This document shows, piece after piece, positions 32,094 to 41,601 of a DNA stretch of 44,104 nt. Below the pieces are notes generated by a model. That model did no database searches and was not told the DNA's origin. It saw nothing but the letters and a program-made list of their open reading frames with translations. Where the stretch lies: NCBI GenBank assembly GCA_018648405.1, contig JABGRF010000162.1:1-44104 (forward strand), in the 5' to 3' direction. Source of the stretch: Candidatus Scalindua sp. (GTDB lineage Bacteria > Planctomycetota > Brocadiia > Brocadiales > Scalinduaceae). The translations under genes and the position numbers were made by a program. Position 1 is the first letter of the stretch, and every line of letters begins with the position of its first letter.

Positions 32094-34565
32094 CTATTTG
32101 CTATCCGAACCGCTTGTGACTAGCTCTTCCTTAGCTATTACTTCTTCAAAAAGCAGTTCTCCATTTTGCAGTTTTACCTCAATAGCGTTACCATCTTTAA
32201 ACCTTCCTCTTAAGATAGCTTCAGAGAGAGGGTCTTCTATTAGATTTTCTATAGACCGATGTAATGGCCTTGCCCCATAATTTGGTTTATGACTTTTGTC
32301 AATGAGAAAATCAGAGACCTCCTGAGTTACGTCGAGAGTTATGTTATAGTTTTTCAGTCTTGAACGTATATTGTCCAGTTCAATCGCTACAATCTTTCTC
32401 AAATCTTCTTTTGTAAGATCTCTAAATACAGCGATATCGTTAACCCTGTTGACAAACTCCGGGCGGAAATGTTTTTCGACCGCTTCTAAAAGTTGCTCTC
32501 GAATAGAGTCATAAGATTGATCACCGGACGCTTTTTTGAATCCAAGCGAAGATGTATTTTTAATTATGTCACTACCGATGTTGGATGTCATTATTATGAT
32601 TACGTTTCTAAAATCAACATGACGTCCAAAGCTATCTGTTAATTTGCCCTCCTCCATAACCTGTAATAGCATGTTGAACACATCGGAATGGGCCTTTTCT
32701 ATTTCGTCTAGAAGCACCACTGCATAAGGACGCCTTCTAATTTTTTCAGTTAACTGTCCTCCCTCCTCAAAGCCAACATAGCCAGGTGGTGCACCTATTA
32801 ATCGTGATACATTATGTTTTTCCATATATTCGGACATATCTATTTGAATCAGTGATTCTTCTTCACCAAACAATGATTTGGCCAACGCTTTCGACAGAAG
32901 AGTCTTACCTACTCCTGAAGGGCCTATAAAAATGAAGCTGGCACTTGGTCTGTTTGGGTTCTGCAAACCTGCCCTTGACCTTCTTACTGCTTTAGCTACC
33001 GCTTTTATAGCATTGTCCTGTCCGATGACGGTTTTGTGAAGTTCGTCCTCAAGGTTAAGTAATTTTTTTGCTTCTTCAGCTTCCATACGTTTGAGAGGTA
33101 TGCCAGTCATGGTTGCAACCACTTCGGTAACAATGGCTTCGTCTACCGTTCCGTCTACTTCCTTATAATTTTCCCGCCATTCCTTCTCTACGTCACCTTT
33201 CTTCTTCTTCAACTTGTCTGCTTTGTCTCGAAGCTTTGCTGCTCTCTCAAAATCTTGTAACGCTACAGATTCATCCTTCTCCTTTTCGAGGTCACTTATC
33301 TCTTTTTCTATATGTCTTAAATCAGGCGGATGTGTAGTTGCCTTTAATCTTACACGGGCACCCGCTTCATCGATAACATCTATTGCCTTATCAGGTAAGA
33401 ATCTTCCTGTAATATATCTAGTGGCATATTCTGTTGCTAATTTTATTGCCTCATCAGTTATTTTGACTTTATGGTGTGTTTCATACCGCTCCCTTAAACC
33501 TTTCAATATTTCAACGGTTTCTTCTTTCGAAGGAGGGTCGACAATTATTGTCTGAAATCTTCTTTCGAGCGCGCTATCTTTTTCAATATATTTTCTGTAC
33601 TCATCAAGAGTAGTTGCGCCTATGCATTGTATTTCTCCTCTGGAAAGAGCAGGTTTCAGAACGTTAGAAGCATCAATTGCCCCTTCCGCCCCTCCTGCCC
33701 CTACTAGCGTATGAAGCTCATCTATGAAGAGGATTATATTTTTTGCCCTGCGGACCTCTCCCATTACGGCTTTAATTCTTTCTTCAAATTGGCCGCGATA
33801 TTTTGTGCCTGCTACCATCATTGCCAAATCCAGGGCAACTATTCTTTTCTCACGCAACAGTTCTGGAACGACACCGCTAACTACTGCTTGGGCCAATCCC
33901 TCAACTATCGCAGTTTTTCCTACTCCAGCCTCTCCAATCAAAACCGGGTTGTTTTTTGTTCGACGACTTAATACCTGAATTAAACGTTCGATACTCGATT
34001 GTCTGCCAATAACTGGATCTAATGATTGTTCCTTTGCTTGCTGTGTTAGATCACGACCGAAGGAATCAAGTGCAGGTGTTTTTGACTTACCTTTTTTCTC
34101 ATCTTTTTCTTTAACACCCTGTGTTGTTTCGGCTCCAAGTAGCTCGATTACTTCTTCCCTGACACCCTCTAATTTTATACCTAAATTCAGTAAAACCTGT
34201 GCGGCGACACCTTCACGTTCCCTAAGGAGCCCAAGTAGTTGATGCTCAGTCCCTATGTAGTTATGCCCCATGGACTTCGCTTCTTCCATAGCATATTCCA
34301 ACACTTTCTTTACCCTTGGAGTGAAAGGTAATTGTCCAACGGATACAAGATCTGGACCCGCTTGAACTATCTTTTCGACTTCCATTCGAATCTTTTTTAG
34401 ATCAATGTCTAAATTTTGTAAAACATTTGCTGCCACACCACTACCTTCTTTCACCAATCCAAGCAAAATATGTTCAGTCCCTATATATTCATGATTGAAT
34501 CTTTTCGCTTCCTCTCTGGCGAGAGCCATTACCTTTCTTGCTCTATCGGTAAATTTGTCAAACAT
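32094..34565 (-). CDS. clpC: AAA+ unfoldase ClpC
   Basis: 823 residues. Two Clp-N repeats at 1-145 ([34 protein letters not shown]) are the adaptor site. AAA-1 has Walker A GEAGVGKT and [18 protein letters not shown]-containing middle region follows ([20 protein letters not shown]). AAA-2 has Walker [19 protein letters not shown] and GAPPGYVG. It unfolds substrates for ClpP; in Bacillus it takes arginine-phosphorylated proteins made by McsB. mcsA and mcsB lie directly upstream. clpP is not in the window. Firm assignment. Confidence 0.97.
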   Translation of the reverse strand: MFDKFTDRARKVMALAREEAKRFNHEYIGTEHILLGLVKEGSGVAANVLQNLDIDLKKIRMEVEKIVQAGPDLVSVGQLPFTPRVKKVLEYAMEEAKSMGHNYIGTEHQLLGLLREREGVAAQVLLNLGIKLEGVREEVIELLGAETTQGVKEKDEKKGKSKTPALDSFGRDLTQQAKEQSLDPVIGRQSSIERLIQVLSRRTKNNPVLIGEAGVGKTAIVEGLAQAVVSGVVPELLREKRIVALDLAMMVAGTKYRGQFEERIKAVMGEVRRAKNIILFIDELHTLVGAGGAEGAIDASNVLKPALSRGEIQCIGATTLDEYRKYIEKDSALERRFQTIIVDPPSKEETVEILKGLRERYETHHKVKITDEAIKLATEYATRYITGRFLPDKAIDVIDEAGARVRLKATTHPPDLRHIEKEISDLEKEKDESVALQDFERAAKLRDKADKLKKKKGDVEKEWRENYKEVDGTVDEAIVTEVVATMTGIPLKRMEAEEAKKLLNLEDELHKTVIGQDNAIKAVAKAVRRSRAGLQNPNRPSASFIFIGPSGVGKTLLSKALAKSLFGEEESLIQIDMSEYMEKHNVSRLIGAPPGYVGFEEGGQLTEKIRRRPYAVVLLDEIEKAHSDVFNMLLQVMEEGKLTDSFGRHVDFRNVIIIMTSNIGSDIIKNTSSLGFKKASGDQSYDSIREQLLEAVEKHFRPEFVNRVNDIAVFRDLTKEDLRKIVAIELDNIRSRLKNYNITLDVTQEVSDFLIDKSHKPNYGARPLHRSIENLIEDPLSEAILRGRFKDGNAIEVKLQNGELLFEEVIAKEELVTSGSDSK

Positions 34566-34582
34566 TATTTGCCACCTTTTTT

Positions 34583-35635
34583 TTATAAACCGTCAAGCCT
34601 CTTCCTTACGTAAGAGGCCCTGATAACATTTCTTTGTGCGGAGTCCAGTTCACAGCCTTCCAGCTTTTGTAAATGTGCCGGAAGTGTAAGAACAAAGAGT
34701 TCATTAAGGGTTTGCATTTCAATATCGTCGATCAGACCTATATTTACTCCCATACGAACCTGTGAAAGTAATTGTAAAATCTCTTCAGACGTAATCATTC
34801 GAGCGGCCTTAAGCATACCATACGACCGCCAAATCCTATCTTCTAATTGATCCTTGCTTTCCATAACCAGAGCCTTTCTGGCCATTCTTTCATAGCTTGT
34901 AATACGCGGTATCACACTCTCAATTATGGATAATATTTCCTTCTCTGATTTTCCCAATGCAAACTGGTTTGAAATTTGATACAAATCGCCTGATACTTTA
35001 GTGCCCTCTCCGTATAAACCTCTGACTACTAATCCTAGCTTGCCTACGGCGTTAAAAACTTTTTCAATATGTTTAGTCATGCCAAGTGCTGGAAGGTGTA
35101 GCATTACAGAAACACGCATACCTGTACCAACATTTGTTGGACAGGCAGTCAGGAATCCAAATCTTGAAGAAAATGCAAAGTTTAGACTTTCTCCAAGAAT
35201 ATTGTCAATTTCATCAATTGTATCCCATGTCTTCTTTAGCTCGAAACCTGAACGGATAACCTGGATCCTGAGGTGATCTTCTTCGTTGATCATCAAGCTA
35301 ACCGTTTCTGATTTTCCAAATGCAACGCCTCTTTCTCCTTCCCCTTCGGCATGCTCCTTACTAATCAGATGTCTTTCTACCAGAAATAGTTTGTCAATTG
35401 CAGTTGCCTGGTTTAAATTTACATAAGAGACATCCTGTGCTATTTTACGTTCAATTATAGTCTTTCTCAATAAAGATTCAATCTCTCTCCTCTGTTTCAA
35501 ATTTGCACGAGACAGAAAAGGGAAACCTGCAATATTTCTTGCTAGGCGGACTCTGCTGCTAATAACGATGTCAGATTCCTTGCCGGTACCCCTTAGCCAC
35601 TCGCCAGTATTGTCAGAAAGATCTTTAATCTCCAT
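34583..35635 (-). CDS. mcsB: Protein arginine kinase McsB
   Basis: 350 residues from the ATG at 35635, overlapping the mcsA stop by 11 bases; a start at 35659 (8 residues longer) is possible. It is a phosphagen-kinase-fold protein lacking the N-terminal domain of creatine kinases. SSRVRLARNIAGFPF, EEDHLRIQVI, SRFGFLTACPTNVGTGMR and the C-terminal RNVIRASYVRKRL are recognisable. McsB phosphorylates arginines on damaged or regulatory proteins, marking them for ClpCP. The C-terminal RNVIRA corresponds to the RDxxRA phosphoarginine-binding motif with D changed to N. mcsA overlaps upstream and clpC begins 17 bases downstream. Firm family. Confidence 0.95.
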   Translation of the reverse strand: MEIKDLSDNTGEWLRGTGKESDIVISSRVRLARNIAGFPFLSRANLKQRREIESLLRKTIIERKIAQDVSYVNLNQATAIDKLFLVERHLISKEHAEGEGERGVAFGKSETVSLMINEEDHLRIQVIRSGFELKKTWDTIDEIDNILGESLNFAFSSRFGFLTACPTNVGTGMRVSVMLHLPALGMTKHIEKVFNAVGKLGLVVRGLYGEGTKVSGDLYQISNQFALGKSEKEILSIIESVIPRITSYERMARKALVMESKDQLEDRIWRSYGMLKAARMITSEEILQLLSQVRMGVNIGLIDDIEMQTLNELFVLTLPAHLQKLEGCELDSAQRNVIRASYVRKRLDGL

Positions 35636-36125
35636 CTTCAACATTCCCTGAAAGTTCATAAATTCTATCTCTTAATTCTACTGCTTTCTCGTAATTTTCT
35701 CTCTCTACCGCTTCGTTCAACTCTTTACGTAGTTGGATCAGCTCATTTTTCTTAACAATTTCTGCACCTGCGTTTGCCGGTACTTTACCTACGTGTTGAG
35801 AACTACCATGCATCCGTTCAATAAGAGGGAGTAGTCCCTTCTTAAATACATTGTAGTCCATTGGACAACCAAGGCGACCTTGTGATCTGAATTCCAGATA
35901 TGAAATACCACATACAGGGCAGGTTGTTTTTGACATTTCCCTTATTTCAGGGGATACTTGGTTGATAAGGCTTGTTAAAATATCAGATGGGGATGGTGCT
36001 TTTGGAAAGTGATTCGTAACATTTTGAGCACAATCCTCACAGAAATGCCTCTCTTTCTTTTCGTTCTCTATAATTTCAGTGAGATGCACTGTTGCCAGTT
36101 TTTTATTGCATGACTCGCATTTCAT
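35625..36125 (-). CDS. mcsA: McsA-like zinc/UVR activator of McsB
   Basis: 166 residues. Zinc-binding cysteines are C3, C6, C29 and C32 (first site), then C69, C72 and C87 (CPVCG and GCPMD) for the second. In Bacillus McsA the last motif is GCxxCY; here the final cysteine is aspartate (GCPMDY). A UVR domain ends the protein (ELRKELNEAVERENYEKAVELRDRIYEL). McsA activates McsB and shields ClpC targets under stress. It overlaps mcsB. There is no ctsR repressor gene before it: an hps-rraA fusion stands there instead. Confidence 0.9.
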   Translation of the reverse strand: MKCESCNKKLATVHLTEIIENEKKERHFCEDCAQNVTNHFPKAPSPSDILTSLINQVSPEIREMSKTTCPVCGISYLEFRSQGRLGCPMDYNVFKKGLLPLIERMHGSSQHVGKVPANAGAEIVKKNELIQLRKELNEAVERENYEKAVELRDRIYELSGNVEDGD

Positions 36126-36153
36126 TATAAATAGTTTCCTCTCCTAATCGTCT

Positions 36154-37458
36154 TTATTTTTTCGTCCATTTAAGCAGCTCTGTAACTTCTCCAAGAGAAG
36201 TTTTCCCGCGAGAAATTTCCTCACGTATCCTGTTTTCTCTTTCCAGCCAGTCCATTGCGTAGTTTGCCATCTCTTTCGCTTCACGTTTAGGCAAGACTAC
36301 CAAGCCATCACTGTCACCTACGATCCAATCTCCATTATTAATCGTTATACCTGAAATATTTATAGGTATACCGATCTCGCCAAAACCTTTAGGCTCTCCA
36401 GCATTTGGCATGACCAATTTTGTAAATGCAGGAAATTGTAATTTTCTTATTTCCGCGCTATCACGAATTGCTCCGTTTACGACTACCCCTGCAAGCTTCT
36501 TTTGTATTGCGCTATGAGTTGCAAGTTCCCCCCATACGGCAGGGCCTGCACCTCCGGAATCAATAACTATTACGTCTCCTTGTTCTGCGATATCTATCGC
36601 CTCAACTGGTTTTGCCCAGTCACCAGGATACGTTCGAACGGTCACTGCTCGTCCGATCATCTTTGTCTCTAAACTAATGCTGTTTATTCCGACGATCCCT
36701 TTCAGACGGTGGCTACCGTCTGAAATATTTGCAGTTGAAACTTTTTCTAATATTTCACGAACATCGTCGCTTGAAGTTCTTTTAAAGAAATCCTCTGCGA
36801 TTTTCTCTCGATTTGATATTGCTTTTTTTAAATTTTCAACAGCAGTCTTTATGTCTGTTGCCTTGCAAATTGCACCACCGACAACTATAATTTTTGCACC
36901 GGCATTTACTGCGTCAACAACTGTCTCAGAATTAATTCCTCCGGCAACAGCAACAGGAATATTGACCTTTGAGCAGATTTCTTTAAGCTTTTCGAAAGGA
37001 CTTCTTCCCTGCATCTGTTCGTCGATTGCGGTGTGAATGCCAATTGTATCAGCACCCCATTTTTCCGCTTCTATCGAACGAGATACACCGTCAGTGATCC
37101 CGAGAAGGTCAACCTCAACCTTTATCCCATAATTTTTCCCTGCGTTTATGCACTCCTTTATTGTTGCGTCTGTGGCGCTTCCCATTACAACAGCAATGTC
37201 GGCTCCAGCTTTAGCAGCCGTTTCCATCTCCACACGACCTGCATCCATCGTCTTCATATCAGCTACTATCGTTGTCGTGGGAAATTCTTTCCGAAGGGCC
37301 CTTATAGAATCCAGCCCTTCACTCTTAATTAGAGGGGTGCCTGCCTCAATCCAGTCAACTCCAGCGTCAACTGCCTCCCTGGCAACATTGATAGCACGTC
37401 TTAAGTTTATAAAATCTAAAGCTACTTGAAGGATAGGAGTGTCTAAATTAATATTCAC
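36154..37458 (-). CDS. Fused hexulose-6-phosphate synthase / RraA-fold protein
   Basis: 434 residues. Residues 1-210 are a hexulose-6-phosphate synthase (TIM-barrel; active-site D67-K69-D72 in ADMKTMD, EAGTPLIKSEG, GIHTAIDEQ, VAVAGGI). Residues about 235-434 are RraA-like (VIDSGGAGPAVWGELAT, GVVVNGAIRD, VVLP). The first domain joins formaldehyde and ribulose-5-phosphate, or runs in reverse to make ribulose-5-phosphate. The second resembles RraA and also 4-hydroxy-4-methyl-2-oxoglutarate aldolases; its NGAIRD replaces the usual DGxxRD. The phospho-hexuloisomerase partner is not nearby. It lies 28 bases before mcsA. The fusion is known from some archaea and bacteria. Confidence 0.9.
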   Translation of the reverse strand: MNINLDTPILQVALDFINLRRAINVAREAVDAGVDWIEAGTPLIKSEGLDSIRALRKEFPTTTIVADMKTMDAGRVEMETAAKAGADIAVVMGSATDATIKECINAGKNYGIKVEVDLLGITDGVSRSIEAEKWGADTIGIHTAIDEQMQGRSPFEKLKEICSKVNIPVAVAGGINSETVVDAVNAGAKIIVVGGAICKATDIKTAVENLKKAISNREKIAEDFFKRTSSDDVREILEKVSTANISDGSHRLKGIVGINSISLETKMIGRAVTVRTYPGDWAKPVEAIDIAEQGDVIVIDSGGAGPAVWGELATHSAIQKKLAGVVVNGAIRDSAEIRKLQFPAFTKLVMPNAGEPKGFGEIGIPINISGITINNGDWIVGDSDGLVVLPKREAKEMANYAMDWLERENRIREEISRGKTSLGEVTELLKWTKK

Positions 37459-37481
37459 TTATTGGTTTGTAAAAGAACGGA

Positions 37482-37847
37482 TTATACATAATACGTAGCG
37501 GCACATTTTTCAGATTCCCATGTCTTCACTTTGGCAACTAATATTTCTGGAGGCAACTGTGCGCTTAAGCTGTTATATATTACCTTTGAAACATTTTCTG
37601 TTGTGGGATTCTCCTGTTTAAACTCACTTAGTTCATTTAGGTAAGAATGATCAAAACGAGAAAGTATCTCTTCAAGTTTCTTTTTAACAATCTTGAAGTC
37701 CATGACCATTCCGATCTCGTTAAGTTTTTCTGCCTTAAGTGTAACTTCTACCCTCCAATTATGCCCGTGCAGCTTTTCGCAATCTCCATCATAGCCACGC
37801 AAATTGTGAGCACCGGCAAACGTTTTTTCAACAACTAACTCATACAT
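37482..37847 (-). CDS. queD: 6-carboxytetrahydropterin synthase
   Basis: 121 residues of the tunnelling-fold PTPS family. Zinc ligands H14, H27 and H29 (KTFAGAHNL, EKLHGHNW) and the catalytic cysteine C23 are in place. MVMDFKIVKKKLEEIL, FDHSYLNEL and NPTTENVSKVI are typical. QueD turns dihydroneopterin triphosphate into 6-carboxytetrahydropterin for queuosine/7-deazaguanine synthesis. It has its own promoter-like signal (37905-37932) and precedes the hps-rraA gene by 23 bases. Confidence 0.93.
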   Translation of the reverse strand: MYELVVEKTFAGAHNLRGYDGDCEKLHGHNWRVEVTLKAEKLNEIGMVMDFKIVKKKLEEILSRFDHSYLNELSEFKQENPTTENVSKVIYNSLSAQLPPEILVAKVKTWESEKCAATYYV

Positions 37848-37904
37848 ATTAGGGGAACCAATACACTTCTTATCGGTAAAAAATGATATTTATTTAACAT
37901 ATTA

Positions 37905-37932
37905 ATTTTACTTTGCTTAAAATTAAAGTCAA
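37905..37932 (-). promoter_or_regulatory. Promoter candidate of queD and downstream genes
   Basis: Read on the minus strand, TTGACT (37932-37927), a 16-base spacer and TAAAAT (37910-37905) stand about 58 bases before queD. It could drive queD, hps-rraA, mcsA, mcsB and clpC as one run. Confidence 0.45.
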
Positions 37933-37991
37933 GCGTTTATTTGAATGTCGGTATATCCCTGAAGGTGCAATTTAGAAAGAGTTCTGTTTTA

Positions 37992-38471
37992 TTAGTAAAA
38001 CCTTAATGTTGCTGCTAGAAATAGTATTGCGAACACTAATATCAGGGCAAATACCTGTAATATTTTCTTATATACAGGTGGTTTGACCAAACATGAACAA
38101 TCTTCCTCCGTTTTATCTTCTTTGATGAGAAAAGCATTTACACCGTAAATGATAAAGAGGCATACAGCGAGTATGACCTTAATCCTGATTATGATCTTAT
38201 ATCCTGAACTTAAGCTTGTTTCAGTAACTGACATAATGCTGCCGATAGAGTTAAAAATTCCAGTAATAATAAGTAGGCATATCAATATCCCGACATAAAT
38301 ACGAAATCTGTCATGGATTTCACGGGAAAATGTCCCTATTCCAGAAATAGCTGAGCTTCTTCCCAAAACCGGCCGTAATATTGCGACGAGAAAGATCATT
38401 CCGCCAGCCAGAAGGGCTGCTGCAGAAAGATGAAACCAGTGGTTAATCGAAAGCAATGTATCAAGTATCAT
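37992..38471 (-). CDS. CopD-like integral membrane protein
   Basis: 159 residues with four hydrophobic segments (about 8-30, 55-75, 92-112 and 137-157). The first holds LSINHWFHLSAAALLAGGMIF, and KIIIRIKVILAVCLFII follows, which suggests the CopD/DUF4149-type fold of four-helix membrane proteins. Conserved histidines of the first helix (H11, H14) could bind copper or heme. A CSC pair sits in the third loop. It is alone between queD and serA, with its own noncoding leader. Function undetermined. Confidence 0.65.
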   Translation of the reverse strand: MILDTLLSINHWFHLSAAALLAGGMIFLVAILRPVLGRSSAISGIGTFSREIHDRFRIYVGILICLLIITGIFNSIGSIMSVTETSLSSGYKIIIRIKVILAVCLFIIYGVNAFLIKEDKTEEDCSCLVKPPVYKKILQVFALILVFAILFLAATLRFY

Positions 38472-38843
38472 AATTAAATCTCCATTATTTTTGTGATTAG
38501 AATTCTATCAAGTCTTATTCTATAGTAGTTCAGCAAACTATATAACAATATTATTTCAGACTAGTTGAATCTGAATCGAAAATCAAAAGGTTTTTGTGTT
38601 TATTATGATTGTAAGTGTCAGAGAAAAAAACTTTATATTTTTTCAAACTACAATTTGATCGTTAAAGCTTTTGTTGGGGCATATTGCCTTTGATTTTCAT
38701 TAAAATGCATGATAAACTCTAGTCCGAACGGTTTTATTCATACAATAAACGAGTATAAGACGGATGTGTGACTCGGCTGATTTTGTCTGAATTTTAGACA
38801 AATCGAATGAGGCCTAAATTTATTAAATATTTATCTTAAAAAT
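38472..38843. other. Noncoding region between the CopD-like gene and serA
   Basis: About 370 bases. It has a promoter-like pair TTGATT (38690-38695) and TAAACT (38713-38718), 17 apart. An inverted repeat TTTGTCT (38782-38788)/AGACAAA (38796-38802) lies about 40 bases before serA and could be an operator or an RNA hairpin. No small gene was seen. Confidence 0.4.
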
Positions 38844-40412
38844 ATGAAAGTACTAATATCAGACAACTTACCGGATATATGTAAAACTATTTTGGAAAGT
38901 GCGGACATCCAGGTAGTAACAAAGACAGATTTTACACCGGAAGAGTTACAAAATGAGATAGGTGTATACAATGGTTTAATCATCCGAAGCAGCACCCAGT
39001 GTACACCGGAAATTTTGGAAAGTGCGGACAAGCTTCAAGCAATATGCCGTGCAGGTGTTGGGGTTGACAATGTTAATGTTCCTGCCGCTACGAAAAAAGG
39101 AGTTATTGTAATGAATACTCCGGGCGGGAATACAACTTCAACTGCGGAGCACGCGATTACGCTTCTTTTAGCTTTATCAAGGAATATAGCACAGGCCTGC
39201 AATTCTGTTCGTGAAGGGAAGTGGGAACGCAAGAAATTTACGGGTACTCAAGTTTCCGGAAAAGTACTAGGTGTAATTGGATTAGGTAAGATCGGGAAAG
39301 AGGTCGCAAAACGTGCTATAGCGCTGGAGATGAAGGTGCTGGGATATGATCCTTTTATTTCGAATGAGACAATTCCACAGCTGAATGTTCAACTCGTTGA
39401 GAACCTTGACGAAATATACAGACAGGCGGATTACATAACTTTGCATATCCCCTTGGTTAATGACACGAAACACATGATTTCAAAAGGTGAGCTTGAAATA
39501 ATGAAAGATGGGGTAAGGATAATAAACTGTGCAAGGGGTGGTATAATTTCAGAGGACTCACTTTATGACGCCCTTGTGAGCGGCAAGGTTGCTGGTGCTG
39601 CAATTGATGTCTTTGAGAAAGAGCCGCCGGAAAACAATAAACTGTTGGAACTCGATAATGTCCTTCCTACGCCACATCTTGGAGCTTTGACAAAAGAGGC
39701 TCAACTCGCAGTTGCCGAAGATGCTGCAAAGCAGATGGTTGATGTGCTAAAGAATAATATCATACGTAATGCGGTTAACATGCCCGTGCAGGGTTCTGAA
39801 GATAAACCGTATATAACACTAACTGAGAAAATGGGTGCACTCTTAAGCCAGTTGGTGAGTGGTAGAATTCGATCTATAGACATACAATACAGCGGTGGTG
39901 TTTCTAAGGATAATGTACGCCCTTTAACAGACTGTTTGCTGGTGGGCTTGCTAAAAGATGTTTTTGATGAGAACGTGAATATTGTAAATGCTCGTGTGCT
40001 GGTCGATGAGAGAGGTATAAAGATTAATGAGATAATCAGTAGCGCGACAGGGGATTATACTAATCTTATATTTACCAGAATTAATACTGATGATGGTGAA
40101 AGCTCTGTCTCGGGTACGGTATTTAAAAATAATGAACCTAAAATAGAAACAATAAATGATTATAGCGTAGACATGGACCCAATTGGTCATGTGCTAATCC
40201 TATTTGGACAGGACAAACCGGGATTGATTGGAGAAATAGGCAAGATGTTGGGCGATCAGAAAGTAAATATAGGACATATGACGTTCGGTAGAAAAGAGTC
40301 AGGAGGAGTAGCAATGATTGTTCTAAATGTTGATGCGATGGTGCCTCAGGATACCCTCTTATCAATAGAAAAGATGGAATGTATCAATTCTGCATATATG
40401 TTGAAGTTCTAA
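38844..40412 (+). CDS. serA: D-3-phosphoglycerate dehydrogenase (long form)
   Basis: 522 residues, the long type with an extra ASB domain (about 325-440) and a C-terminal ACT domain (about 448-522). NAD-binding VIGLGKIGKEVAKRA, the catalytic arginine in NCARGGIISEDSL, the glutamate in FEKEPPE and the histidine in PTPHLGALTKEAQ are all present. It oxidises 3-phosphoglycerate at the first step of serine synthesis; the ACT domain suggests serine feedback. No Shine-Dalgarno is evident. The J-domain gene lies 148 bases downstream. Firm assignment. Confidence 0.96.
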   Translation: MKVLISDNLPDICKTILESADIQVVTKTDFTPEELQNEIGVYNGLIIRSSTQCTPEILESADKLQAICRAGVGVDNVNVPAATKKGVIVMNTPGGNTTSTAEHAITLLLALSRNIAQACNSVREGKWERKKFTGTQVSGKVLGVIGLGKIGKEVAKRAIALEMKVLGYDPFISNETIPQLNVQLVENLDEIYRQADYITLHIPLVNDTKHMISKGELEIMKDGVRIINCARGGIISEDSLYDALVSGKVAGAAIDVFEKEPPENNKLLELDNVLPTPHLGALTKEAQLAVAEDAAKQMVDVLKNNIIRNAVNMPVQGSEDKPYITLTEKMGALLSQLVSGRIRSIDIQYSGGVSKDNVRPLTDCLLVGLLKDVFDENVNIVNARVLVDERGIKINEIISSATGDYTNLIFTRINTDDGESSVSGTVFKNNEPKIETINDYSVDMDPIGHVLILFGQDKPGLIGEIGKMLGDQKVNIGHMTFGRKESGGVAMIVLNVDAMVPQDTLLSIEKMECINSAYMLKF

Positions 40413-40560
40413 GAAATAGTTTTCGGACGATTAACATTTTGTTATCAGAGTTTGAAGTTCAGCAAAACCTCAAAACAATTCCGCAGCTAATGAAGTAGTA
40501 CAATACAATCTCCGTTCTGAATCTGTCAAAGTGTTATTTAAAAATTAAAAAGGTATAATT

Positions 40561-41514
40561 ATGGCGAATGGTAAGGTCAAAGAACGTGACTACTATGAGG
40601 TGTTAGGGGTAAATAGAAATGCAACTAATGACGAACTGAAAAAAGCATACAGAAAGCTCGCCCTTAAATATCATCCGGATAAAAATCAGGGAGACAAAAC
40701 CGCTGAGCAAAGATTCAAAGAAGCGGCAAACGCCTATGACGTGCTTAGTGACCCAAAAAAAAGGGAAATGTATGACTTGCGAGGGAGTGCCGGGCTTAAT
40801 GATATGGGCTTTCATGGCTTTGAAAACAGTGCTGATATATTCAGTAACTTCGGAGATATATTCGGAGATATATTTGGTAACCGATCTTACCGGGGGAGGA
40901 CCAGGCCTCAGAAGGGTTCAGACCTCAGGCATGATATAACAATTTCTTTTACTGATGCTGCGTTAGGAAGCGAGAGGCAGCTCAGATTTACAAAGAGTGA
41001 AGCTTGTGAAGCTTGTAACGGAACGGGTGCCAGAAACGGAGCGCCAACTGTATGCCCTCAATGTAATGGTGAAGGACGAGTGGATAAAACAAAATCTTTG
41101 TCAGTTAAAATACCAGCAGGGATTAATAATGGTTCTGCACTGAAACTTTCCGGTCAGGGAGAAGCGGGTATCAGGGGCGGAAGAGCAGGAGATTTGTATA
41201 TACATGTTAAAATTGCTTCACATCCCTATTTTGAAAGAGAAGGATTGAATATTCGCTACGATGCACATATACCCTTCACCAAAGCAGCATTGGGCGGAGA
41301 AATAGAAATCCCAACCTTAAGCGGAAAAGTAACGTTAAAGGTTCCCAAATGTACACAATCTAATCAAACATTGAGGATGTCAGAACAGGGAATCAAGACG
41401 AAAGACGGGAGAACGGGTAACCAGTTAGTAAGAATAGTAATAGACATGCCAAAGGAACTGTCTGAACGGCAGGAAGAGCTTCTTGAAGAGTTAGAAAAAC
41501 TTGAGCAGGATTAG
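40561..41514 (+). CDS. DnaJ-like Hsp40 co-chaperone with a single zinc centre
   Basis: 317 residues, AAAGGT before the ATG. The J domain (1-72) has the HPD motif at 38-40, so it can stimulate DnaK. A G/F-rich stretch spans about 80-115. The C-terminal substrate-binding domains follow (from about 120), interrupted by only two CxxCxGxG motifs: C149/C152 and C165/C168. They correspond to motifs I and IV of full DnaJ ([16 protein letters not shown] merges into [13 protein letters not shown]), so the second zinc centre (motifs II and III) is missing. It is not the zinc-free CbpA type. dnaK and grpE are not near. Confidence 0.92.
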   Translation: MANGKVKERDYYEVLGVNRNATNDELKKAYRKLALKYHPDKNQGDKTAEQRFKEAANAYDVLSDPKKREMYDLRGSAGLNDMGFHGFENSADIFSNFGDIFGDIFGNRSYRGRTRPQKGSDLRHDITISFTDAALGSERQLRFTKSEACEACNGTGARNGAPTVCPQCNGEGRVDKTKSLSVKIPAGINNGSALKLSGQGEAGIRGGRAGDLYIHVKIASHPYFEREGLNIRYDAHIPFTKAALGGEIEIPTLSGKVTLKVPKCTQSNQTLRMSEQGIKTKDGRTGNQLVRIVIDMPKELSERQEELLEELEKLEQD

Positions 41515-41601
41515 TTGCTTCTCTGTTTGATTGGCAAAGATACATGTTGATTAAGTAATTTAGAAACAAAGCTGGATTCTCATTTCATAAGCACATAAAA
41601 A

